From Candidatus Riesia pediculischaeffi (lineage in GTDB: Bacteria; Pseudomonadota; Gammaproteobacteria; Enterobacterales; Enterobacteriaceae), in the NCBI RefSeq assembly GCF_002073895.1, contig NZ_CP012839.1, positions 40,394 to 104,393 on the forward strand: a DNA stretch of 64,000 nucleotides, read 5' to 3'. A program made the translations under genes and the position numbers. The notes under the pieces are model-generated. The model was not told the DNA's origin, did not search any database, and worked only from the letters and a program-made list of their open reading frames with translations. Shown here in pieces: positions 19,260-28,029 of this stretch; positions within the stretch are counted from its first letter, which is position 1, and each line of letters begins with the position of its first letter.

Positions 19260-20744
19260 ATGTTACATGAATTCATTACTTTAGACTACCGTACTTATGT
19301 ACTTCTACCGTTAGCATTACTTTTTGTACTAATATATGAATTGATTAACGGATTTCATGATACAGCAAATGCAGTAACCACAATCATTTATACCAGATCT
19401 ATGAAAGCTGAGACAGCTGTAATAATCTCTGGAATTTTCAATTTTTTTGGCGTAATTTTTGGAGGATTAAGTGTAGCTTATTCCGTTATAGAACTATTAC
19501 CCTTGGATTCTCTATTAAATGCAAATGAAACAAAAAATCTAACAGCCATAATTTTTTCTATTTTATTTTCTTCAATTCTTTGGAATATTGGAACTTGGTA
19601 TTTTGGATTACCTAGTTCAAGTTCGCATACTTTATTCGGAACAATTTTTGGTGTGATCATTGCAGATTCATTTATTGCTGATAAACTTATATTGGATACG
19701 TTAAACTTAGAAAAAATTTCTGAAGTTTTATTATCTCTGTTTCTTTCTCCAATTATTGGAATTGTACTGTCTGGAATACTAATGTTTTACCTTCGAAAAT
19801 GTTGGAAACATACGGAAAACCATAGAAAAATTCATTTAACACCAACAGAAAGAAATGAGAAATATGGAAAAAAGAATCCACCATTCTTAATAAGAATAAC
19901 GTTAATTTTATCTTCCATAGGAGTTAGTTTTTCGCATGGATCTAACGATGGACAAAAAGGAATAGGATTGATCATGCTGATCCTGATTGGAATCACTCCT
20001 TCAAAGTTTTCTCTGAACATGCAAGCTAATTGTTACGACATATCTAAGATGTACGACGCTATTGTAGATTTAAAAAAATACTGTGAAAATCATCAATATG
20101 AGGTCAATTCAATTGCAGAAAAGTTACACAAATCAAAGAAATGGAGAAACAAATGTTATTTTCAAAATTTTTCTTGTGTAAAGGAGACAATGCGTAAAAC
20201 ATTACATATTATTAAAGACATTAAAACATATTCTGTATTAAAACCTCAACAGAGAAATCAGGTTCGAAAATCTCTAACTTGCTTATCAGACATAACCTCA
20301 AGTATTATAAAATTATCTAGTATACAAAAAAAAGATGTCATTCTTTTAAAAAATTTAAAAAAAAGCTTGCTAAGAACAGTTGAGTATGCTCCACTGTGGA
20401 CAGTGGTAATAATCGCTTTAACTCTATCCCTTGGTACGATAATAGGTTGGAAAAAGTCTGTGATTACAATCGGGGAAAAAATAGGAAAAAAAGGTATGAC
20501 TTATGCTCAAGGAGTTTCTGCACAAATTACTACTGCTTTTTCCGTAGGTATTGCAAGTTATTCTGGAATACCAGTGTCTACAACTCAAGTTTTGTCTTCT
20601 GCTGTCATTGGATCTATGATTGTAGATAAAAAAAAAATACAAACAAGGACTATTAGAAATATTTTTTTAACATGGATATTCACGGTACCGTTTTCTGTTA
20701 CCTTATCTGGTGTTTTCTATATATCTCTTTCAAAGATAATTTAA
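19260..20744 (+). CDS. pitA: Low-affinity inorganic phosphate transporter PitA
   Basis: Proton/metal-phosphate symporter of the inner membrane. The 494-residue protein (E. coli 499) has multiple membrane segments and the two repeated Pit signatures: NGFHDTANAVTTIIYTRSM near the N-terminus with LPSSSSHTLFG, and SHGSNDGQKGIG with GIPVSTTQVLSSAVIG in the second half. A hydrophilic, Lys-rich cytoplasmic loop lies between about residues 255 and 370, as in E. coli. ATG at 19260; intact frame. Likely the phosphate source of the cell, since no Pst genes are in the window. Confidence 0.96.
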   Translation: MLHEFITLDYRTYVLLPLALLFVLIYELINGFHDTANAVTTIIYTRSMKAETAVIISGIFNFFGVIFGGLSVAYSVIELLPLDSLLNANETKNLTAIIFSILFSSILWNIGTWYFGLPSSSSHTLFGTIFGVIIADSFIADKLILDTLNLEKISEVLLSLFLSPIIGIVLSGILMFYLRKCWKHTENHRKIHLTPTERNEKYGKKNPPFLIRITLILSSIGVSFSHGSNDGQKGIGLIMLILIGITPSKFSLNMQANCYDISKMYDAIVDLKKYCENHQYEVNSIAEKLHKSKKWRNKCYFQNFSCVKETMRKTLHIIKDIKTYSVLKPQQRNQVRKSLTCLSDITSSIIKLSSIQKKDVILLKNLKKSLLRTVEYAPLWTVVIIALTLSLGTIIGWKKSVITIGEKIGKKGMTYAQGVSAQITTAFSVGIASYSGIPVSTTQVLSSAVIGSMIVDKKKIQTRTIRNIFLTWIFTVPFSVTLSGVFYISLSKII

Positions 20745-20913
20745 ATTCGATAGATTAAAAATATTTCGATCAATTAATCCGATTCACAGCTAAACAAAAA
20801 TATTGAAGTAATATTCGAAAGTGTTACAAGTACTATTTCTTTTTGTTCTGTTAAAAAAAATATATCATTTTGCCAATTTTTTAAATTTCGTTAAAAGGAT
20901 AACATGAGGAGAT

Positions 20914-22257
20914 ATGAAAGACTTTTTATTATCAAACTTTCTAAATTCATTCAGTGTAAAATATAAATATCAACCAGAATTTCATCAATCAGTAAAAAAA
21001 TTCTTGTTGTCAATCTCTTCTTTTTTACAAGATAATTCACAATATCAAGATGTTTCTTTATTAACACGATTAACTGAACCTGAACGAATAATACAATTTA
21101 GAATCTGTTGGATGGACGATTTAGGAGATATTCAGGTTAACACAGGTTGGAGAGTTCAATTTAATTCTGCAATTGGCCCATTTAAAGGAGGAATTCGATT
21201 TCACCAATCAGTAAATACATCGATCTTAAAATTTCTTGCTTTTGAACAAACTTTCAAAAATGCGCTTACCAATTTTCCAATTGGAGGAGGAAAAGGAGGA
21301 TCTGATTTTAATCCTAAAGGGAAGAGTAAAATGGAAATTACAAGATTCTGTCAATCATTTGTTTTAAATTTATACAAATATTTAGGAACAAATGTGGATA
21401 TTCCAGCAGGAGATATAGGAGTGAGTCATTTTGAAATAGACCTTATGGTCGGAATGATGAAGAAGATACTCGGAGACTCTTCATGCGTATTTACTGGAAA
21501 AGGACTATCTATATTTGGCAGTCAGTTAAGAAAAGAATCTACTGGATATGGGGTGATATATTTCACTGAGTTAGTTTTAAATTATCATAATCGATCAATA
21601 AAAGGGAAAAAAATATCGATTTCTGGTTCTGGAAATGTTGCCATATACGCGATTGAAAAATGTATAGAATTTGGCGCAAAAGTTATTACAGCATCAGATT
21701 CCAATGGAACAGTTGTAGATTTGGATGGATTTAATTTGGAAAAGTTGAACAGACTAAAAACTATCAAGAATGAGATACGCGGAAGAATTCAACAATATGC
21801 TTCGGAACTTAACCTAACTTATCTTAAAAATCAATCTCCATGGTCCATTCCTTCGGATATAGCTATCCCTTGTGCTACTCAAAACGAAATTGATGAGATT
21901 GATGCAAAATTGATGATAAAAAACGATGTTCAAATGATAGTTGAAGGATCTAATATGCCAGTTACGGAAAAAGCTATTCACTTATTTGAACTAGCTAATA
22001 TTTTATTCATTCCAGGGAAAATAGCTAACTCTGGAGGAGTGATAGTTTCTATCTTAGAAAAAGTACAAAATTCTACATATTCTGTATGGAAACGTAATAA
22101 AGTGGAAAAGAAATTAAAAGAAGTCATAAAAAATACTCACAAAATGTGTGTAGAATACGGAAAGAAGAAGAGTACAGTTGACTATGTCAAAGGAGCAAAC
22201 ATTGCTGCTTTTGTTAAAGTTGCTGAAGCAATGATCTCTCAAGGAATGATTAACTAA
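20914..22257 (+). CDS. gdhA: NADP-specific glutamate dehydrogenase
   Basis: Reductive amination of 2-oxoglutarate to glutamate with NADPH, an ammonia-assimilation route. It has 447 residues, the same as E. coli GdhA. Conserved elements are RVQFNSAIGPFKGGIRFH, the catalytic lysine in GGGKGGSDFNPKGKS, VPAGDIGV, the dinucleotide-binding SGSGNVAIYAIEK near residue 235 and PCATQNEID. A GGAG ribosome binding site lies 5 bp before ATG 20914. It is intact. Its retention suggests the symbiont fixes ammonia or recycles host nitrogen into glutamate. Confidence 0.98.
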   Translation: MKDFLLSNFLNSFSVKYKYQPEFHQSVKKFLLSISSFLQDNSQYQDVSLLTRLTEPERIIQFRICWMDDLGDIQVNTGWRVQFNSAIGPFKGGIRFHQSVNTSILKFLAFEQTFKNALTNFPIGGGKGGSDFNPKGKSKMEITRFCQSFVLNLYKYLGTNVDIPAGDIGVSHFEIDLMVGMMKKILGDSSCVFTGKGLSIFGSQLRKESTGYGVIYFTELVLNYHNRSIKGKKISISGSGNVAIYAIEKCIEFGAKVITASDSNGTVVDLDGFNLEKLNRLKTIKNEIRGRIQQYASELNLTYLKNQSPWSIPSDIAIPCATQNEIDEIDAKLMIKNDVQMIVEGSNMPVTEKAIHLFELANILFIPGKIANSGGVIVSILEKVQNSTYSVWKRNKVEKKLKEVIKNTHKMCVEYGKKKSTVDYVKGANIAAFVKVAEAMISQGMIN

Positions 22258-22306
22258 GATAAAAGTATTTGATAAAGTTCTCGTTAATTTCGTAAAAATG
22301 TCGATA

Positions 22307-22388
22307 GCCGAAGTGGCGAAATAGGAAAACGCAATTGATTCAAAATCAATCACCTTATGGTTTGTCGGTTCGAATCCGATCTTCGGCA
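22307..22388 (+). tRNA. leuX: tRNA-Leu (CAA)
   Basis: Acceptor strand GCCGAAG pairs with CTTCGGC at the end; the anticodon stem ATTGA/TCAAT encloses TTCAAAA, giving anticodon CAA. The variable arm (about CACCTTATGGTTT) is the long class-II type, and the T-loop is TTCGAAT. The sequence closely resembles E. coli leuX, the usual TTG-reading leucine tRNA. The D-loop is slightly eroded. The 3' CCA is not encoded. Confidence 0.95.
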
Positions 22389-22508
22389 AAAGAATCATAT
22401 GGAATACTATATATTAATTTATTTTAAAATAATCCATATGGAAACGGTATCAAATAATTTTCAAGGATTCTCAAATAATACGTAATGTTTAATTTGCTGT
22501 AATTTAAA

Positions 22509-22987
22509 ATGACCAGAATCAACGTAGTTCATCCAAATTATTTATGTGATCAACATTTACTATCTGAAAACAGAGAGATCGTAAGGTAAGGATACCTCAT
22601 TATATTGCGAAAAAAAACGGATCGGTAAAGATATCTAAAGAACCTCGATACATTTTAGGAAGAGGACATGTCACTTTTTTCAGAGATAAGTTGTTATTTT
22701 TATATACAAGATACATTTCCATACAGAAAGAGTGTATCCAACGTGGATTCAGAGTAAGTTTCAGATGGCCTGAAATAACAATGAACTATCTTAATCTTTG
22801 GAATGATTATACAGTTAATGAGAATGATATGAAAAAAAATATAGAAAGAATACATGAGAAGATGCCTTTTCGTCCGAGATTTTCTAAAAAATCTAAAGGG
22901 GTAAATTTGCGTTCTCTACTACATCTTGATCAAAAATTTGAAATCTATATCACGAAATTTTTAATTAACAAAAAAATCGATCAATGA
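22509..22987 (+). pseudogene. Pyrimidine-dimer DNA glycosylase (T4 endonuclease V type), inactivated by 5-bp duplication
   Basis: Small DNA glycosylase/AP lyase that acts on UV-induced cyclobutane pyrimidine dimers. From ATG 22509 the product reads MTRINVVHPNYLCDQHLL and SENREIVR, with the catalytic Thr2 and Glu23 of the T4 enzyme in place, then hits TAA at 22587. In another frame the family sequence continues [37 protein letters not shown], ending at 22987. The break is an exact tandem duplication GTAAG-GTAAG (22581-22590). Removing one copy gives ATC-GTA-AGG-ATA-CCT and a continuous frame of 157 codons, so the lesion can be reconstructed precisely. It lies 120 bp after a leuX-type tRNA, a common integration site. 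The family is sporadic in bacteria and phages, so an acquired origin is likely. Confidence 0.87.
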
Positions 22988-23311
22988 AATATTTTAACCT
23001 AACAGTTTTATTCGATTCAGAATTAAATATTCTGAAAAAATAATTCTGCTAAATCAATTAATAATATTGAACAATTCTTGTTAAAAATTTATATAGTTTC
23101 TTTATCTTTATTTATGTATCGTGTTCTGATATGTTTTCGAGTTGAAATAAACATCTGGTAAATTATTCTTTAATTTCAATGTAGAAGAATATATAAATAT
23201 GGTTCGCATGTTTTTGGATATATGATAATACTTAAAAGATGAAACAACAATTAAGATGATCTTATTCTTTATTTTTATCATTTCTTGTTCAAAAGATAGG
23301 AGCAAATTTTG
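22988..23311. other. Spacer before the AGCS symporter
   Basis: 324 bp of A/T-rich DNA with no gene. It ends in AGGAG (23298-23302), the ribosome binding site of the next gene. Confidence 0.5.
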
Positions 23312-24730
23312 ATGCAATTAATTGATAAATTAAATAATTTTTTGTGGAGTTATTTACTTACTTACTTTTTAATTTTGATAGGATTATATCTTACTGTTGG
23401 TACCAGATTCGTTCAGATAAAAAACTTCTTCCATATGTTTACAATATTAAAAGGAAGCAATAGATCAAATAAATTTGGAATATCTTCATTTCAAGCTTTA
23501 TGCACAACGTTAGCTTCTAGAGTCGGAACTGGAAATCTTACAGGAGTTGCTATCGCATTAAATTTAGGTGGAATAGGATCCATTTTTTGGATGTGGATCG
23601 CTGCGATGATAGGAATGGCAACATCCTTTTCAGAAAGTACACTTGCACAGGTTTACAAAATTATAGATAAAAAAGGACATTATTATGGAGGACCAGCTTA
23701 TTATATAGAAAAAGGTTTGAATATGAGATGGATGGGAGTTTTGTTCTCCATACTTTTAATTATTTCTTTTGGTTTAGTATTTAATTCTGTTCAATCAAAC
23801 TCCATTGTAAAAGCAGTTTCTTTAGCGTTTAACATAAACTCATTACATATCGGAACATGGATATCAATAACTTGTGGAATCATTATATTCGGAGGATCAC
23901 GATCTGTATCAAGAATATCTGAATTTATTGTACCTTTCATGGCAATGTCTTACTTGTCACTTTCCTGCTGGGCAATCAGTCAAAACGTAGGTCAAATTTT
24001 TGAAGTATTATTTTTAATCATAAAAAATGCTTTTGGTACAAAAGAAGCTTGCAGTGGAATGGTAGGATATAGCATCTCTCAAGTAATGACTCAAGGAATT
24101 AAGAGAGGACTTTTTTCAAATGAAGCTGGAATGGGATCTACTCCGAATGCAGCTGCTTCAGCTTCTCCTTATCCTCCACATCCAGTATCCCAAGGATATA
24201 TTCAAATGTTAGGCGTATTTGTAGATACTATGATAATCTGCAGCACAACAGCTTTTTTAATTATTTTTTCTGGGGTATTAAATGATACGAATCGCTGTCT
24301 CAATGGAATTGAACTTACACAATTAGCTATTTCCTATTTTTTTGGAGATTTTGGAAAAGTTTTCATAGCAGTTTCAACCTTTTTCTTTTCTTTTACATCA
24401 ATAATTTCGAACTATTGTTATGCCGAAAGCAACATGATTTTCTTAAAAAGGAACAATGCTCATTCTTTGTTCATCTTAAAAATAGGAACTTTGATCATGA
24501 TTATTTTCGGAACGTACGCAGAAACTCCGTTGGTTTGGAAGTTGGCAGATATTTCTATGGGTTGCATGGCCATAATTAACCTAACTGCAATTTTTATGTT
24601 ATCTAAACTAATATTTGTGTTAACTAAAGATTATAATTCCCAAAGAAGAGAAGGTAAAATACCAGTCTTTGATGCGAAAAAATATCCTAAAATACGAATT
24701 AAGAATGATGTATGGAAAAATATAAAATAG
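23312..24730 (+). CDS. yaaJ: Sodium:alanine/glycine symporter family protein (YaaJ-like)
   Basis: Member of the alanine/glycine:cation symporter family (AGCS), an inner-membrane importer of small neutral amino acids with Na+. The 472-residue product aligns end to end with E. coli YaaJ (476). Signatures include TSFQALCT-type SSFQALCTTLASRVGTGN near residue 75, GIGSIFWMWIAAMIGMATSF, and FSNEAGMGSTPNAAASAS near residue 270; about ten hydrophobic segments are visible. ATG 23312 is preferred to the adjacent TTG 23309 because AGGAG sits 9 bp before it. In E. coli yaaJ lies by talB; here it is relocated. The substrate is inferred from the family. Confidence 0.92.
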   Translation: MQLIDKLNNFLWSYLLTYFLILIGLYLTVGTRFVQIKNFFHMFTILKGSNRSNKFGISSFQALCTTLASRVGTGNLTGVAIALNLGGIGSIFWMWIAAMIGMATSFSESTLAQVYKIIDKKGHYYGGPAYYIEKGLNMRWMGVLFSILLIISFGLVFNSVQSNSIVKAVSLAFNINSLHIGTWISITCGIIIFGGSRSVSRISEFIVPFMAMSYLSLSCWAISQNVGQIFEVLFLIIKNAFGTKEACSGMVGYSISQVMTQGIKRGLFSNEAGMGSTPNAAASASPYPPHPVSQGYIQMLGVFVDTMIICSTTAFLIIFSGVLNDTNRCLNGIELTQLAISYFFGDFGKVFIAVSTFFFSFTSIISNYCYAESNMIFLKRNNAHSLFILKIGTLIMIIFGTYAETPLVWKLADISMGCMAIINLTAIFMLSKLIFVLTKDYNSQRREGKIPVFDAKKYPKIRIKNDVWKNIK

Positions 24731-24927
24731 CGACAATTTCTTCTTGAATAATATAATATTTAGTTTTGATTGAATGTTTTTCTAGGATTAGAAAATATAT
24801 TGTTTAATTAAATAACATAATTGAATGCTGTCGAATGAGAAGATAAAACCATATGTATTCAATTTAATATATTTATTTTATTTTATGATATTTATGAATT
24901 TTATAAGATGAATCGAAGAGGTTAACT

Positions 24928-26400
24928 GTGTCTTTAAAAGACAACATTTGTAATTTTAATCTGCTAAAACAACCAAAACCTTTTTATTTAATTTTTTCAA
25001 TAGAACTTTGGGAAAGATTTAGTTTTTACGGATTACAAGGAATTCTAACAATCTATTTAACTAAAATCTTAAACATGTCTGAAGATGCAGCTTTTTCTTT
25101 ATTTTCGGCTTTTATAGCTTTAGTGTATGGTTTCGTAGCCGTTGGAGGATGGATAGGAGATAAGATACTAGGATCTAAAAGAGTTATTATACTAGGAACC
25201 TTAACATTAATTTTAGGATATTCTTTAATCGCATTCTCTAAAAATAAAATCTTTCTAATATATTTTGGACTATCTTGCATTTCTGTAGGGAACGGATTGT
25301 TCAAATCTAATCCTTCCTCGTTACTCTCTTCTTGTTATGACAAAAAAGATGCTCGATTAGATGGAGCATTCACGATGTATTATATGTCAATTAACATTGG
25401 ATCATTTTTATCGATGTTGACTACTCCAGTATTGGCAAAGATTTATGGATGGAACATAGCCTTCTCTTTAAGCGTATTTGGTCTTTTGGTTACTTTATTA
25501 GTGTTCTTATCCTTTAAAGGATTGATAAAGAATATAGGATCTTATCCAGATTTTCAAAGTATATCTTCAAAAACATATTTTTTTACGATTTCTGGAATTA
25601 TTGTACTAATACTGATATCTAATTGGTTACTTTATAATTTAAAAGTTATCAAGATCGTTCTTATGATACTTTCGATGATCATCGTCATAAAGTTTATACA
25701 AGAAACGGTCTTAATGAAACGTTCAGATCGTTTAAAAATGTTAATTATATCTATTTTAACGATTGAAGCGTTGATTTTTTTCGTCTTATATGGACAGATG
25801 CCAATGTCTATAAACTTTTTTGCAGCACATAATGTAAAAAACACTATCTTTGGATTTCCGATAGAATCGGCGCAATATCAATCATTAAATCCTTTTTGGA
25901 TTATTATTTTTAGTCCAATTTTGTCGAGAATATATGATAAAACAGGAAAATATTTAATGATCTCATACAAATTTGCGATTGGAATGATCTTTTGCTCAAT
26001 ATCTTTCCTCATTTTGCCAATAGGATCAATATTTTCTGAATGTGGAATTGTATCTCCTTTATGGTTGATATTCTCTTATGCTTCTCAAGGAATTGGAGAG
26101 CTCATGATTTCTGGGCTAGGATTATCCATGATTGCTCAATTTTCTCCGAGAAGACTGATGGGTTTTATAATGGGTATTTGGTTTTTAACCAATTCTGTTT
26201 CTTCTTTCATATCTGGATATATTTCCTCCTTGACAGCTTTTCCTGAAGGGATTGTGACTGATCCGATAGAATCGTTAAAAGTATACGATTCAGTTTTCAC
26301 TAAAATAGGAATAATTAGCCTGATCATTTCGATTATTATGTTGTATACCGCTCCTTATTTAAATCGCATAATCTTATTAAAAACTCAAGATAAACAATGA
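24928..26400 (+). CDS. dtpA: Proton-dependent di-/tripeptide transporter DtpA
   Basis: POT/PTR-family importer of di- and tripeptides coupled to protons, in the inner membrane. It has 490 residues (E. coli DtpA 500). The ExxERFxxYG proton-coupling motif appears as ELWERFSFYG near residue 27, followed by GGWIGDKILGSKR, GNGLFKSNPSSLLS and the family motif FTMYYMSINIGSF near 150. Later come NPFWIIIFSPIL and SQGIGELMISGLGLSM. The gene starts at GTG 24928. It is the closest match to DtpA/TppB among the E. coli paralogues. Intact; it suggests that host peptides supply amino acids. Confidence 0.95.
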   Translation: MSLKDNICNFNLLKQPKPFYLIFSIELWERFSFYGLQGILTIYLTKILNMSEDAAFSLFSAFIALVYGFVAVGGWIGDKILGSKRVIILGTLTLILGYSLIAFSKNKIFLIYFGLSCISVGNGLFKSNPSSLLSSCYDKKDARLDGAFTMYYMSINIGSFLSMLTTPVLAKIYGWNIAFSLSVFGLLVTLLVFLSFKGLIKNIGSYPDFQSISSKTYFFTISGIIVLILISNWLLYNLKVIKIVLMILSMIIVIKFIQETVLMKRSDRLKMLIISILTIEALIFFVLYGQMPMSINFFAAHNVKNTIFGFPIESAQYQSLNPFWIIIFSPILSRIYDKTGKYLMISYKFAIGMIFCSISFLILPIGSIFSECGIVSPLWLIFSYASQGIGELMISGLGLSMIAQFSPRRLMGFIMGIWFLTNSVSSFISGYISSLTAFPEGIVTDPIESLKVYDSVFTKIGIISLIISIIMLYTAPYLNRIILLKTQDKQ

Positions 26401-26919
26401 AATATGACGTTTATTATTTTATCAACAAGATACTTTTTAATATTATTGAAATTGAATAAGATCAAAAATTTTTAGGGTAAAAATGTTGTGATATACACAA
26501 TATCTCGCTGTGTAATCAACCAAATATCAATCAACCATCTGAAATAATTGCGATATCCCTCATTGAGGAAAGATATATACATCATATATATTTTTTATTT
26601 AAGGGATTAATAATGAACCATCATATTAAAGAAGTGAGCAATGTAGGAAATATTAAGTTTATTGATTAGATATAAAAGTTATTATGCAACTTATAATACA
26701 ATTTTAAGTAATGTAGACGAGCATGATTAACATCTTATTCTTTTAAAGCATGATTTCGTTATTATGATGATTTTTATGATATGATTCTATTAATTTAACT
26801 GTTGAACCTACGGATAAATAAACGTTTTTATCGATCATTTATAAACTTACAACATAAAATAGATACTTTTATAAAATATATTTAACAACATTTCTTAAGG
26901 ATCATACAAAAATCTTTTA
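26401..26919. other. Spacer between dtpA and pgsA
   Basis: 519 bp in the place of uvrC, which precedes pgsA in E. coli. No frame related to UvrC and no RNA gene is seen. A short hairpin CCTCA-T-TGAGG near 26557 is too small to interpret. Confidence 0.5.
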
Positions 26920-27459
26920 ATGCGACTGCATCCAACTTTATTAACATTTTTTAGAGTGATTCTAACTCCTTTTTTAATAGCATTTTTTTATCTCCCTTTC
27001 TACTGGTCTCATGTAACATGTGTAATAATATTTATATTCGCAGCAGTAACAGATCTATTCGATGGATTTTTAGCCAGATATTTTGAAAAAACTACAAAAT
27101 TAGGTACCTTTTTAGATCCGGTTGCAGATAAAATCATGATAGTTAGTTCACTTATACTGATTACCGACTGGTATCATGTTTGGTGGATAACTTTACCATC
27201 TATCGTATCAATAGTTAGAGAGATCATCATTTCATCTCTTCGAGAATGGATAGCAGAAACTAAAGAGAGAAGATACGTGTCAGTCTCTTTGATAGGAAAA
27301 TGGAAAACTTTTTTTCAGATGGTATCATTGATCGGAATGCTTTCAAAAGTGGATGGTACGATGTTATTTTTTTCAACGATACTTCTTTACTTTTCTGTTT
27401 TTTTAACATATTGGTCCATAGCTCAATATTTTCGATCTATTTGGAATTTTCTGAGATAG
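26920..27459 (+). CDS. pgsA: CDP-diacylglycerol-glycerol-3-phosphate 3-phosphatidyltransferase
   Basis: Makes phosphatidylglycerophosphate, the committed step to phosphatidylglycerol and cardiolipin, at the inner membrane. The 179-residue product (E. coli 182) carries the complete CDP-alcohol phosphotransferase signature: D..DG..AR in DLFDGFLARYFEK, then G...D...D in GTFLDPVADK. Four to five hydrophobic segments are present. It is followed by tRNA-Cys and tRNA-Leu(UAA), as in the E. coli pgsA-glyW-cysT-leuZ cluster, with glyW gone. ATG 26920; intact. Confidence 0.97.
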   Translation: MRLHPTLLTFFRVILTPFLIAFFYLPFYWSHVTCVIIFIFAAVTDLFDGFLARYFEKTTKLGTFLDPVADKIMIVSSLILITDWYHVWWITLPSIVSIVREIIISSLREWIAETKERRYVSVSLIGKWKTFFQMVSLIGMLSKVDGTMLFFSTILLYFSVFLTYWSIAQYFRSIWNFLR

Positions 27460-27543
27460 TAGTAAACTATCGTATGGCATCAAAACTACATCTTATACCA
27501 AAATGAGTATTTTATGTTACAATTCTTCTTTCATTACATAGAC

Positions 27544-27616
27544 GGCGTATTGGCAGAATGGTATCATGCATCGGATTGCAAATCCGAACAACTCGGTTCG
27601 ATTCCGGGATACGCCT
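27544..27616 (+). tRNA. cysT: tRNA-Cys (GCA)
   Basis: Acceptor GGCGTAT pairs with ATACGCC; the anticodon stem TCGGA/TCCGA encloses TTGCAAA (anticodon GCA); T-loop TTCGATT; discriminator U as required for tRNA-Cys. It sits after pgsA as in E. coli cysT. The CCA end is not encoded (TTAAC follows). Confidence 0.96.
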
Positions 27617-27652
27617 TAACCAACTTCTCCTTATAAAAAATATTATATATCT

Positions 27653-27738
27653 GCCCAGATGGTGAAATTGGTATACACAAGGGACTTAAAATCCCTTGAC
27701 CTACTTTGGTCGTGCGGGTTCGATCCCCGCTCTGGGTA
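27653..27738 (+). tRNA. leuZ: tRNA-Leu (UAA)
   Basis: Class-II tRNA with acceptor GCCCAGA/TCTGGGT (first pair G-U, as in E. coli leuZ), anticodon arm AGGGA-CTTAAAA-TCCCT giving TAA, a long variable arm and T-loop TTCGATC. It lies 36 bp after tRNA-Cys, in the conserved cysT-leuZ order. No CCA is encoded after discriminator A. Confidence 0.96.
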
Positions 27739-28029
27739 ATAAAAAGATGGACTTGTTATAAAATGAACATCTAAATTGAATAGATTCATTGGCGTTGGTT
27801 TAAATCGATTTTTATATTTTTATTGATACCTCTGTATCACGGAATCGATCGCTGTATATTTGTATCGAGGTTGCAATTATTAATTTACCTTTTAAATTCT
27901 CCTTGTTTTTTTTGATATTAATCGTTATGACAATGTTTTAAAAGATACAATTATCTCTGATTGAATCTATGTTTTTCCAAAAAATGATATATTTTCATCT
28001 GATTAAATAGCTTTCATAGAAGACATTAT

